Assembly (NCBI RefSeq): GCF_026262505.1
Contig: NC_067207.1
Span: 34,440,082-34,504,081, forward strand
Direction: 5' to 3'
Length of the DNA stretch: 64,000 nt
Source: Trichomonas vaginalis G3
Lineage: Eukaryota > Parabasalia > Trichomonadida > Trichomonadidae
The position numbers and the translations under genes are program-made. The notes beneath the pieces were generated by a model that saw only the letters and a list, made by a program, of their open reading frames with translations, was not told the origin of the DNA and ran no database searches. Shown here one piece after another: positions 32,351 through 41,588 of the stretch (position 1 is the first letter of the stretch; each line of letters opens with the position of its first letter).

Positions 32351-32910
32351 AAAATGTAAGTGTTTAGTCTTAGTCTGTTGTGGTGCTGGGGCTGTCGGTT
32401 CTTCTGGCTTTGGAATGGACTCGGTTGGTGGTACGTCGGACATTCGTTTGTGTCCTGTCGGATGGAAGAACTTTTCCAGTTGGAAGGAAGGACTTGGAAT
32501 GTCGGAAGGAAGAACTTTTCCTGTTGGAAGGAAAAACTTTTCCAGTTGTCGGGAAAATTTTTTCCAGTTGGAAGGAAAATTTTTTCCAGTTGGAAGGAAA
32601 AACTTTTTCTGTCGTTCGACCAAAAAGTTCTCAATTTTCGAAAATTTGAATGGTTTACGGACGAACAACAGGAAATTTTTTTCCAGTTGTCAGGAAATTT
32701 TTTTCCAGTTGTCGGGAAATTTTTTTCTTGTTGGAAGGAAATTTTTTTCCTGTTGGAAAGAAAAACTTTTCCTGTCGGAAAGAAAAACTTTTCCTGTCGG
32801 AAGGAAGGACTTTTCCTGTCGGAAGGAAGGACTCGGAATGCCAGAAGGATTTGACAAGGCAATTTACTTTATAGAGCTACCTGAGCCATCTGAAGTCAAG
32901 CTTGAAAAAT
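32339..32910. repeat. Tandem-repeat insert flanked by a 17-bp direct repeat
   Basis: The bases AGTCAAGCTTGAAAAAT stand at 32339-32355 and again at 32894-32910. Between them is a run of 20-24-bp units of the type TTTTCCTGTCGGAAGGAAGG or TTTTCCAGTTGGAAGGAAAA. The plus strand is open through most of it and would encode repeats such as GRKNFSCWKEKLF. The insert starts with ACGTCGGACATTCGTTTGTG, a block shared with the other tandem-repeat insert at 36537, and ends with an AGGCAATTTAC-type block also shared with it. Confidence 0.75.
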
Positions 32911-32921
32911 AAAGAGTTCAT

Positions 32922-33727
32922 TTACTCTACTTGTTTGAAGTTGTCAAAATACTCTGTTATTTTTTCCTTTAACAATGGCAAATCTTCTTTGAAGGTAAGT
33001 ATTGTACAACCTTTAATATCATAGTGTGTTTGAGGTAACGTATCTTGAACTATTTGTTTCACATCTTCATTTGGGTCATTGAAATCGGTAAGTTTTCGCG
33101 ATAGAACCAATTTCTGTCAGATTTGTAAATCTTAGCAAGGTCGTAAAAGCTTTTGTTGTTTCTTCTGACTAAATGCAACATAACCATATCTTTATCTTCT
33201 TCATTTTCCATCTCTTCAGTATAAATCATATACTTATAGTTCTTTTCCTTTCCTTTTGGTACCGAACGTGGTATTCTTTTCTGAATGTTTTTGTCTTTTG
33301 CTTCAAGCTTGTTCTCTAGCTCTTCACGTTCTTGTCTATGAATTTCATCTAACATCATGAAAATATAACAAGCATAACGAGGAGAAGCCCACATTGCAAC
33401 AGCATTTACTAAAAGTCTATGTACATAATATCCTCTTAAATTTATTGGCAAATTTTTACGATTTTCATACGGAATCTCATTCCTCGGTTTTTCGAGGGTA
33501 GCAAACATATGAGGAAATTCTTCTAAAAGTTCTTTTGTCTGTTGGTTTTCAAACCAATGGTATGCTTGCTTTGTAGAACGAAGAGCATTCAAAATACTTT
33601 GCATTTGGTACATGTCATCTTTGACCGAACGAATGAGACGTAACTGTTTGTTAAACTGAACCCACTCGTATTCTTCACTTATGGCTTCATGGACTATAAC
33701 TGTTGTTGTGTTCTCTGTTGTTGACAT
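32922..33727 (-). pseudogene. Polinton part A: KilA-N-type DNA-binding protein, broken
   Basis: The centre carries the KilA-N signature in divergent form (LPINLRGYYVHRLLVNAVA, then WASPRYACYIFMMLDEI), preceded by a helical N-terminal part beginning MSTTENTTT. KilA-N proteins of large DNA viruses and phages bind DNA. A related N-terminus, cut short, lies at 59529-59717. The start at 33727 was chosen because the earlier in-frame codon is TTG and the relative starts the same way. About one interruption near the C-terminal end. It faces the repeat insert. Confidence 0.65.
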
Positions 33728-34004
33728 ATCTGTCCTTACATACAAAATAAAAAAATAAATAAAAATAAAACTAACTTTATTTTTTCTATCTTAAGGAAAT
33801 TCATGATTTTCATAGAGTTTTATGCAAGACCGAAAAAAGTCTGTCTAGAGAAATTTCACTGTTTTCATAGAGTTTTGGCGACTGGGTTTTTTTATCTACT
33901 CGCTGTTCTTCACTGTTTTCATATGGAATCTCTTCTCTCAGTTTTCCGAGGGAAGCAAGCATATGCCATTTTACTCAGATTTTTGTGCTGAATTCAGCAA
34001 AAAT

Positions 34005-34380
34005 AATGTTTATGTTAGAATGTTAGATCTAACATGTTTTCTAACATGTTTTCTAACATGGTCTAAAACACACAAAACTCATGAAATTTCATACGGAATT
34101 CAATAAAAATAATGTTTATGTTAGAATGTTAGATCTAACATGTTTTCTAACATGTTTTCTAACATGGTCTAAAACATACAAAACTCATGAAATTTCATAC
34201 GGAATTCAATAAAAATAATGTTTATGTTAGAATGTTAGATCTAACATGTTTTCTAACATGTTTTCTAACATGGTCTAAAACATACAAAACTCATGAAATT
34301 TCATACGGAATTCAGCAAAAATAATGTTTATGTTAGAATGTTAGATCTAACATGTTTTCTAACATGTTTTCTAACATAAC
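34005..34380. repeat. 106-bp tandem repeat with TTAGATCTAA palindrome, 3.5 copies
   Basis: Units start AATGTTTATGTTAGAATG at 34005, 34111, 34217 and 34323. Each has GTTAGATCTAAC, two copies of ATGTTTTCTAAC, and TCATGAAATTTCATACGGAA. The units are nearly identical. They lie at the 3' end of the minus-strand gene at 34384; inverted copies lie upstream of that gene. Confidence 0.9.
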
Positions 34381-34383
34381 TAT

Positions 34384-35298
34384 TTACAAGCGTTTTACAT
34401 GGTATATGTTGCGATGGTTCATGACTCTAAACAATTTCGTAGCTTCTATTTCTTCTGTCAGTATGTCAAAAGTTTTAACGATACCGAAAGTTTCTTTATA
34501 CTTCTTCTTGACGTCAGATAGAAGGAAATCGTCAGCAGTTGGATAGTTTTTGTTCAGAAATGCTAACATGTTCATTTTATCTTCTGCTGGTTTTTCTGCT
34601 TCTTTCTTTAAATCTGCATAGTCGTTTCGCATACGTTCTATCTCTTTGACGGAGTAGTTATATTTCCTCATTGCTGCTTTACATTTTGAACATTGCGGGT
34701 TCATTTTAGCGTTATATTCTGAAACCTTACCTGCAAGTATGACCAAGGCGTCAATGGTTTTCTTCATCTCGAACATAGCGGGTTTTATTTGTTCGTTCCA
34801 TACCTTACCCCTACTATCTTTATCTCTTATTTCCCAAACACATTTTGCAACTAACGAAACAAAGTTGTCGTAGGTCTTAAATTCTTCGGATTTGTAAAGG
34901 TCAGAAACATTCTTATATACCATATCGCAATCTTTGTCCATAACCTTATGGTTGCAATGAAAACCAAGGAATTCATAATTTACCTTTCGTATGAACTTCT
35001 TTATTTCTACTGAGTCAGTTGGTTTGACTTCTATTTCGTCAAATTCGGGAATAGTGAGTTTTTGTTGCTGAATTTCAGGAAGTTTAGGTAGATGGTCAAT
35101 AATATCCTGCATTTCATAAAGATACTGTTCATTTGTTTCATCTTTCGCACTACAGTCTAAATTACTTGTTAAAAGTTCTTGCTTTATCTTCTGGATTTCT
35201 GTCTCAAAAGTATATGAAGAAGGAATGAAGCTTTTCATTTCTACTAACATTGAAGTTGGGTTCATGACTAACGAGTTTGGTGCTGTTGTTGCTAACAT
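34384..35298 (-). CDS. Polinton part A: cysteine-containing protein, unknown
   Basis: An open frame of 304 residues. The start MLATTAPNSLVMNP was chosen because TTATTTTTATTGTAAGAAC stands right before it. It has two cysteine/histidine clusters, FHCNHKVMDKDCDM and PQCSKCKAAM, which might bind zinc, and otherwise helical charged sequence. No family was recognised. It sits between forward and inverted blocks of the palindromic repeat. Confidence 0.55.
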   Translation of the reverse strand: MLATTAPNSLVMNPTSMLVEMKSFIPSSYTFETEIQKIKQELLTSNLDCSAKDETNEQYLYEMQDIIDHLPKLPEIQQQKLTIPEFDEIEVKPTDSVEIKKFIRKVNYEFLGFHCNHKVMDKDCDMVYKNVSDLYKSEEFKTYDNFVSLVAKCVWEIRDKDSRGKVWNEQIKPAMFEMKKTIDALVILAGKVSEYNAKMNPQCSKCKAAMRKYNYSVKEIERMRNDYADLKKEAEKPAEDKMNMLAFLNKNYPTADDFLLSDVKKKYKETFGIVKTFDILTEEIEATKLFRVMNHRNIYHVKRL

Positions 35299-35369
35299 GT
35301 TCTTACAATAAAAATAAAAAAATATTTTTTTTAAAAAAACCAACTTTATTTTTTATTTCGGGAAAACTC

Positions 35370-35820
35370 ATGAAAATTCAAGAGTTTTAGACCATGTTAG
35401 AAAACAGGTTAGAAAACATGTTAGATCTAACATTCTAACATAAACATTATTTTTGGGTCATTTACACTCATTACGATGAAGTTTCGACAAAACATTTACG
35501 ATGAAATTCATGACAAAACATTTACGATGAAATTCATGAAAATTCAAGAGTTTTAGACCATGTTAGAAAACGTGTTAGAAAACATGTTAGATCTAACATT
35601 CTAACATAAACATTATTTTTGGGTCCTTTACACTCATTACGAAGAAGTCTTGACAAAACATTTACGAAGAAGTCATGACAAAACATTTACGAAGAAGTTT
35701 CGACAAAACATTTACGATGAAATCATGAAAATTCAAGAGTTTTAGACCATGTTAGAAAACGTGTTAGAAAACATGTTAGATCTAACATTCTAACATAAAC
35801 TTTATTTTTATTGAATTTAG
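35370..35820. repeat. Inverted copies of the palindromic repeat with TTTACACTCATTACGA blocks
   Basis: Three copies of the TTAGAAAACATGTTAGATCTAAC block in the orientation opposite to that at 34005. They are separated by TTATTTTTGGGTCATTTACA, CTCATTACGATGAAGT and ACAAAACATTTACGATGAAA units like those in the left block at 21932-23330. The same TTTTTGGGTCATTTACACTC block occurs at about 23165 and 59728. Confidence 0.85.
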
Positions 35821-35838
35821 CAAAAATAAATGGTTCAT

Positions 35839-36501
35839 TTACTCACAATATTTTTGTACAAAACGACCCCAAACCTTTAACTTCTTTTCTGCAGCTTCTA
35901 ATGTTATCTTAGCGAGTTCATATTCTCTAAATTCTCTCTTTAAATCTTCTTGTTCCCATTGGTCTAGTTCGTATGGAGAATCTCTATAACCAGAACATAT
36001 CTCACGTTCATGTTCTATTTGTTTTTCATGCATTTTTCTAACTTCTTGTTCGAACAAAGGTTTTGCATTCTCTACTGTATCTTCAAGTTCTTCTTCATCT
36101 AATTTCTCATGAACTTTCTTGTCTATGGAGTCCAGAATTTTTCCAACTGCTATACAATATTTTGGAGAAGCCCACATTGCTATATAGTTTACGAGTCTTG
36201 GGTCTACATACATTCCTCTAACCTGTTTGATTTCATCAGGAATTCCTGCATGAATTTTGTATAAAAAGCAACCCGCTGTTTTCCGCGGGTTGGTATATTC
36301 TTCACAAAATGCCTCAAAATACTCTTCCCAGGACTTATTTTCCAACAACCTTCTAAAGTCTTTCCTAAACTGCTGACATATCTTTGTTGCATTTATATAA
36401 CCATCCTTGTCTCTACGTAAGACTTCAATACCGTTGTAAGTGCCTTTTGTGAATGTTTCGCCATTAGATTTGTTCGTGAACGTTTTTGCTTCGACTGTCA
36501 T
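35839..36501 (-). CDS. Polinton part A: KilA-N domain protein
   Basis: An open frame of 220 residues with a clear KilA-N domain in its first 130: GYINATKICQQFRKDFRRLL, then RGMYVDPRLVNYIAMWASPK, the two signatures of the family. The rest is a charged coiled coil. KilA-N domains bind DNA and occur in phages, poxviruses and other large DNA viruses. Trichomonad genomes contain many, largely in Polinton DNA. TTATTTTTATTGTAAGAAC stands a few bases before the ATG. Confidence 0.85.
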   Translation of the reverse strand: MTVEAKTFTNKSNGETFTKGTYNGIEVLRRDKDGYINATKICQQFRKDFRRLLENKSWEEYFEAFCEEYTNPRKTAGCFLYKIHAGIPDEIKQVRGMYVDPRLVNYIAMWASPKYCIAVGKILDSIDKKVHEKLDEEELEDTVENAKPLFEQEVRKMHEKQIEHEREICSGYRDSPYELDQWEQEDLKREFREYELAKITLEAAEKKLKVWGRFVQKYCE

Positions 36502-36536
36502 TTCAGTTCTTACAATAAAAATAAAAAAATATTTTT

Positions 36537-36990
36537 TGGTGGGACGTCGGACATTCGTTTGTGGCTTAACCGTCGGACCACAACGATAAAAATCTCTGCT
36601 CCTAGCAGTACTGCTACTGACAGTAGCAGTACTTTTACTGACAGTAGCAGTACTTTTTCTGACAGTAGCAGTACTTTTTCTGACAGTAGCAGTACTTTTA
36701 CTGACAGTAGCAGTACTTTTACTGACAGTAGCAGTACTTTTACTGACAGTAGCAGTACTTTATCGTCGAAAACCCTCTCAAATTTTCCTTTTTACTGCTC
36801 CTAGCAGTACTTTTACTGCTCCTAGCAGTACTGCTACTGACAGTAGCAGTACTTTTACTGACAGTAGCAGTACTTTTACTGACAGTAGCAGTACTTTTAC
36901 TGACAGTAGCAGTACTTTTTCTGACAGTAGCAATGGACAACATCGAGCCATTAGATGAGGCAGTTTACCTAATTTAAATTAACGAGCTTG
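36537..36990. repeat. 21-bp tandem repeat insert (AGTAGCAGTACTTTTACTGAC)
   Basis: From 36598 to about 36935 a 21-bp unit, ACAGTAGCAGTACTTTTACT plus G, is repeated in two runs of about 7 and 5 copies. A short non-repeat bridge lies near 36760-36790. The insert begins with ACGTCGGACATTCGTTTGTG (36544-36563) and ends with TTAGATGAGGCAGTTTACCT, blocks shared with the insert at 32339-32910. One frame encodes S/T/D repeats (DSSSTFT), the other strand STATVSK repeats. Confidence 0.85.
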
Positions 36991-37222
36991 TTAAAGACTA
37001 CTTGCGCAAGGTCATGAAGCCCAAGGTCAAGTTCACCACTATTTCTGGAAGGGCTGCCTTGAATCTCGAGACTTCGACTGGAATTCCAATTCAAATACAG
37101 ACAAACAGGTTATATATGAGTTTGAGACCAAGAATGGTGTAACTCGACCTGTCCGATTCAAAGACTCCGAGGGCGACCATGAAATTAAACGGAAATTAGC
37201 TAGGAAGGAATATAAAAATTTT
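36991..37222 (+). other. Short coding-like remnant
   Basis: About 200 bp with many C-ending codons, more GC-rich than the surroundings. The plus strand can be read as RKVMKPKVKFTTISGRAALN and similar. It is unidentified and may be the tail of the protein whose repeats form the insert at 36537. Confidence 0.25.
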
Positions 37223-39375
37223 TTACTTCATGCAATGTTTAACTATTTCACCATCTTCTTTAACACCCCAATACTTACGCTTGGAGAGAACATGAACTTC
37301 GGAAAATACCTTGTCTAGCTTAAAACAGCCCATTTTCTCACCAACTAAACCCATTTCAATGAGTTTGTTGTACCCTTCTTCGTTCGTCATGAGTGCGTCA
37401 ATGTTCTCATAGTAAACCTTCACTTTGGATTTGACTTCGGAAAAGAATTTGTTGTAGTTGTCAAGGACTGCCTTTGCGAACTGAGGGTAAGACCAATGTT
37501 CGACAATAGGTTTTAATGTGGTTACTAAGCCACTTTGACCTTGAGTGAATTCGTACTTCAAAACAAAAGGAGAAAACCTTTCAACAAAGTTGTCGACCTT
37601 CTCATAATGTTTACTCTTCATCTCTTGAGGTTTCTTAATGGAATATCCCCATGTCGAATTCATAAGCAATTTGAGTGTCATTGCAAGTTTGGGGTTTGAA
37701 GCTTTCCTAATATCATACAGTTGTTGTATGACTTTTCCAACTGTATAGTTCCTTCCTGGGAACTCACCATCTTCGTTTGGAATTCAGTTGGAATATATTG
37801 GACGAACCTCATGTACGCAGCGTTAAGGTCGACATAGTATATCTTTTCATCTGAGTCGAACTTGTCACAACCAATTGGTCCAGTTTGTGGAAATTCAAGT
37901 GAGTCTCTTATCTTCTGAGAAACTTCTCCTGTTATCTCATAAACATCGTCGAAGCAACCTGTTTCATATAAAACCTTCTGACCTAACTCAGATGCTCTCC
38001 AATACAATTTGACGTCAATTGGATGTCTCAATGGAAGTTTGTTTATAGCATCTTGAAGTTCTTGCAACCTCATTGGAAGTTCTTCTGGTTCAGGTTGGTA
38101 TCCGAACAATCCAACTCCTTTTGGAATTGTGTACTTCTTTTGTACTAGAACTTTGTCTGGAACAACTTTTGGTCTTGCTAACAGTGAAAAGTTTGTTTCG
38201 TCTTTTGGTACAAAAGTTTCTGTCAGCTTGTCATCTGGAATTGGTTCCAACAAACCTTTCTCGAAAAGAATGTTTACAGCTCTGACAATGTTGCACTTGC
38301 CTTTTCCGAACAATGGGTTTGTAAGACTTTCGTTCAACATGAAGTGGTTGTGGACAATTGCAATCTTCAACCATGGTAAATTGAACTCAACAACATAGTC
38401 GTCATGTGAAGAACCTTTAGCTGTAGGTATGTTGACTCGGATATTGACATTTGCCAACGGTGCAATTTTTGCCAATTGACCTCTGAGAATGTACCTTGTC
38501 TTCACACATGACTCAAGATACTTCATCTTCTCATCTGTAACAAGACCAGAGTTCCTGAGACATGTAAGAATACAAGGTTCATTGACAATTGTTTCAATTG
38601 AATTGTAAATTCCATACCTTGTCAAGTCAATGTCAGACTTATTTATGAACGGGAAGTATCCAGCATGTTGTCTGACTGCTTGAGGGTTATGTTGGTACCA
38701 TTCGAACTTTACACTTACAATTCCTTCAATTGCATTCAAAATGTCTGAGTCGGAGTCAACCATTTGTTCTCTCTTTGTAGTCTTGAAAGCGTCAAGAAGT
38801 TTTGCAGCTGTTTGTTCATTGCCATTTGCATAGTAAATGTGACCATCCAAATCTGTTATGGTCAATCTGAGATTGTATCCTTTCTTATTTCCGTCTTGAA
38901 TTGCAGCAAGTACACCCATGAAGCCTTCTTTGTTCTTTCCTTCGTCAAAGTTTACTGTAAAGGTTCGACCTGAACCAATTTGACTTCTAACTTCGCGATA
39001 CTTTTCATATGCATATCTTGTTCTTTCCATGGGAGCATGACCATCCTCTGCACTACCTTTTTTCCTTCTCAAAGGATGCAACTGTTCGTTATGTTTCCAG
39101 TAGAATCTGGCAAAGCCGTCGTGTCCTTCAACTTGAGGCTCAGTAACATTGAAAGGCATGTCCATAAGACGTTCTTCTTCTAACCTCTCCAGTCTGTTTG
39201 GATAATTGGCACGTGCTGTTTCCAAATCCATTTCGTAGGTCAGACCAGCCAGTTTGTCATAGACTTTTATGGGTCTTCCCTTCCTATATTTAAAATTCTT
39301 CGAAACTCTCCAACCATATCTTTGTAACTCTGTTTTTATTCTAGCAGACTTTCTATCCATTCTATATGGGGGCAT
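37223..39375 (-). pseudogene. Polinton part A: divergent family-B DNA-polymerase-like protein, broken
   Basis: About 700 codons. The C-terminal half shows the palm motifs of family-B polymerases in divergent form: a motif A-like IYYVDLNAAYMRFV, a motif B-like KLLMNSTWGYSIKK and a motif C-like KVYYENIDALM. The N-terminal half has no clear exonuclease motifs. It includes LKIAIVHNHFMLNESL, which resembles LLLVEDHYMLNERLP of the polymerase gene in part B, so the two share an upstream module as well. It may be a polymerase relative with a changed role. About one interruption. The leader is TTTTTTATTTTTATAAAA-type. Confidence 0.6.
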
Positions 39376-39405
39376 TTTTATAAAAATAAAAAAATGTTTT
39401 TTCCT

Positions 39406-39990
39406 TTACTTAACATAACCACCAGCTACCAGAAGCCTTTGACGCCAACCCATACCAGCTAATGAAGGTTGAGTTGGTTTAGTTTCCAAACTAAACTTTG
39501 GTTTTGGTTTACCCTCAGTTTTTGGCTCCCCTTCTTCTATTGGTTTTTCGTCACTTTTCGGTTCCTCTGACTTTACCTCACTTGCAGGTATGGTTGTGTC
39601 GTCAACATCTTCATAAATATCATATGCCATTTGTTTTTGTTTTCCTTTCAACTTTTTGTGTTTGTTGTAAAGTTTAGAATATTTCGACTCTAAGTCAATG
39701 AGATGTTCTATAATGAACTGTTGGTCAGTGAAATAAACTTTTCCATCTGTTGTCTCTTTAGTTCCTTCAGACTTCAATATTTTATTTGTGAGAGTCTGTT
39801 TCTTTTTTGAGATACTAGCCGTTCCATTTCTATGAAAAGTGACTTTGTAGTTAGGGTTTGCATTTCCAGACCTGGCACTTTCTATTATTGAATTTTTCTC
39901 TTCATCTGTAAGTTCTTTGACAGGTTTTGACAATGGTTCTGAACTTTTTGTTTGTGGTGTCAAATCTACCGTTTCAACTTCTTCGGTCAT
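39406..39990 (-). CDS. Polinton part A: acidic/lysine-rich protein, unknown
   Basis: An open frame of 194 residues: a T/S/E-rich start, a central helical part (TDQQFIIEHLIDLESKYSKL) and a long E/K/P-rich tail (EEPKSDEKPIEEGEPKTEGK) ending in WRQRLLVAGGYVK. The conserved-looking tip suggests an anchoring or assembly peptide. No family was recognised. It follows the polymerase-like gene upstream on the same strand, 30 bp away. Confidence 0.55.
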   Translation of the reverse strand: MTEEVETVDLTPQTKSSEPLSKPVKELTDEEKNSIIESARSGNANPNYKVTFHRNGTASISKKKQTLTNKILKSEGTKETTDGKVYFTDQQFIIEHLIDLESKYSKLYNKHKKLKGKQKQMAYDIYEDVDDTTIPASEVKSEEPKSDEKPIEEGEPKTEGKPKPKFSLETKPTQPSLAGMGWRQRLLVAGGYVK

Positions 39991-40009
39991 TTCATCTCAG
40001 TAAAAAATT

Positions 40010-40165
40010 TTAGTTTGGTTTGTTTTCAACTGGTTGTTTAGGTTTTTTAAGTCGGTCTAAAACTTCTTGAGGTATAGGAAGAACTTGACAAACACGTGGT
40101 TGTGTAACTGCTGGAAGCCGACAAATCCATCTTGAGCCCATTTGTCTCAATGCTGTATTGTTCAT
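40010..40165 (-). CDS. Polinton part A: 51-residue protein, unknown
   Basis: A short open frame, MNNTALRQMGSRWICRLPAV at its start, then VLPIPQEVLDRLKKPKQP. It shares the exact upstream bases TTTTACTGAGATGAA before its ATG with the 39990 gene, which supports it as real. It is proline-rich and basic. The function is unknown. Confidence 0.5.
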   Translation of the reverse strand: MNNTALRQMGSRWICRLPAVTQPRVCQVLPIPQEVLDRLKKPKQPVENKPN

Positions 40166-40226
40166 TTCATCTCAGTAAAAAAATTTACATTCCCCACGTT
40201 TGAGGCGGTTGCGGTTGTGTTGTTGT

Positions 40227-40586
40227 TTACCACTGTTGTGCATGGTTATATCCTCTGTTAAAGAATCTTTCACCTTGGTCCATATAGTGTCCTGCTTGGT
40301 TATAGTAGTCATTTGCTTTGTTATAATAGTTTCCTGCTTCTCTTCCTACATTGTCCATCCATCCTTGAACTTTTCCTCTTGTTTCAGGATTTGGAATAAG
40401 ATTTGTTGCATCTCGTGCTACCTCCCAACCTTTCTGTACAGTTTGTATAATAGGCTGTGCTTTCTCTTTCAGTATACCTAATGTACTCAAAATCTTCCTT
40501 CCAATTCCAAACGCACCTCTGGCTATTGTTCCCACTGCGGGTAAAAATCTGGATGCAACTCCTGCTAATGCGCCAAATAAACCCAT
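40227..40586 (-). CDS. Polinton part A: small amphipathic protein, possibly membrane-active
   Basis: An open frame of 119 residues. The N-terminus, MGLFGALAGVASRFLPAVGT followed by IARGAFGIGRKIL, is glycine/alanine-rich, hydrophobic and basic, like membrane-disrupting or capsid-core peptides. The rest is polar with YYNKANDYYNQAGHYMDQGE repeats. Polintons and adenoviruses carry small capsid-internal proteins of this size (pVI/pX type); the likeness here is in composition only. A bare 17 bp separates its start from the divergent integrase start, so the two share a promoter region. Confidence 0.5.
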   Translation of the reverse strand: MGLFGALAGVASRFLPAVGTIARGAFGIGRKILSTLGILKEKAQPIIQTVQKGWEVARDATNLIPNPETRGKVQGWMDNVGREAGNYYNKANDYYNQAGHYMDQGERFFNRGYNHAQQW

Positions 40587-40603
40587 TTCTTACAGGGTAA
40601 AAA

Positions 40604-41560
40604 ATGACGAATCCGAACAAGGACCCCTATGTTTCTAAGGCAACAAAGAAAGCACTCATGGTAAAAATCTTTAGTTCAACACCAAATGCTTGGTTTATGG
40701 ATATCTTGGAAAACATTCCGAGGTATAGAGAAGATGGACCACCATACTGGCTAATATTTGTCGGTCAAAACACAAGATACTGTGAAGCCATACCATTGCA
40801 GTCCAAAAATATTTTAGATGTGAAAACTGCTTTGACAATATTCGTTGACAAATACCATCCAACAAAACTGACATCTGACTGTGAAAGTTCTTTCAAATCA
40901 GACGATATTAAAAACTATCTGCGTTCAAAAAATGTAAACCAATATTTCATTGTCGACCAAAACCATTCTGCTCTTGGTGTCATTGACAGTTGTATAAAAA
41001 TCTTAAGAGACTTAAACCAACCACAAGGTGGTGAGGTAGATGAAATGTCATATGACGACAAGTACAGACACTTCTCCATGGCAAAGATGAGACAAGTTTT
41101 AAATATTTACAATAGCCGTAAACAAAAAGGTTTGGGAAACCACTCCCCGAAGAAATGAAAAACAACCCTGACTTAGAGAAAGACTATATATTTAATAGTT
41201 TAGTCAAAAGAGACAAACAAGAAAGAATGCCAGGCTTCAAACTTAAGAAAGGCGACAAAGTAAAAATAGAAATACCTAAACGCGACCCATATGAAAATAC
41301 TATTGACTATGACAACAATGGGAACTCGACAGGTACTCGCATTCGTGTTCGTAAAAATAGAAGAAAGTATACAAGAGAATATTATGAAGTTTTAGGCAAA
41401 CATGGCAAAATGTACAGACTGCAAGCAGAAGATAAAACTACTATTGTCAGACCTCGTTTCAAACTTGTTCAAAGTTCAAGGTGGTATACTTTCAAAGACA
41501 GTTCCTAACAAATATAAGACAACTCCTGACGAATATGCTAAAGAAGTTGAAAATGACGAC
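40604..41560 (+). pseudogene. Polinton part A: retroviral-type (rve) integrase, broken
   Basis: The catalytic core shows AWFMDILENIPRY for the first acidic position, TKLTSDCESSF for the second, and NHSALGVIDSCIKILRDL at the third, the usual Polinton pattern, followed by a basic SH3-like C-terminal part (GFKLKKGDKVKIEIPKRDPY). Polinton integrases join element ends to target DNA. About two interruptions. It is divergent from the gene at 40227-40586. Confidence 0.8.
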
Positions 41561-41588
41561 TAAGCAATTCTATACCATGCGTAAACTG

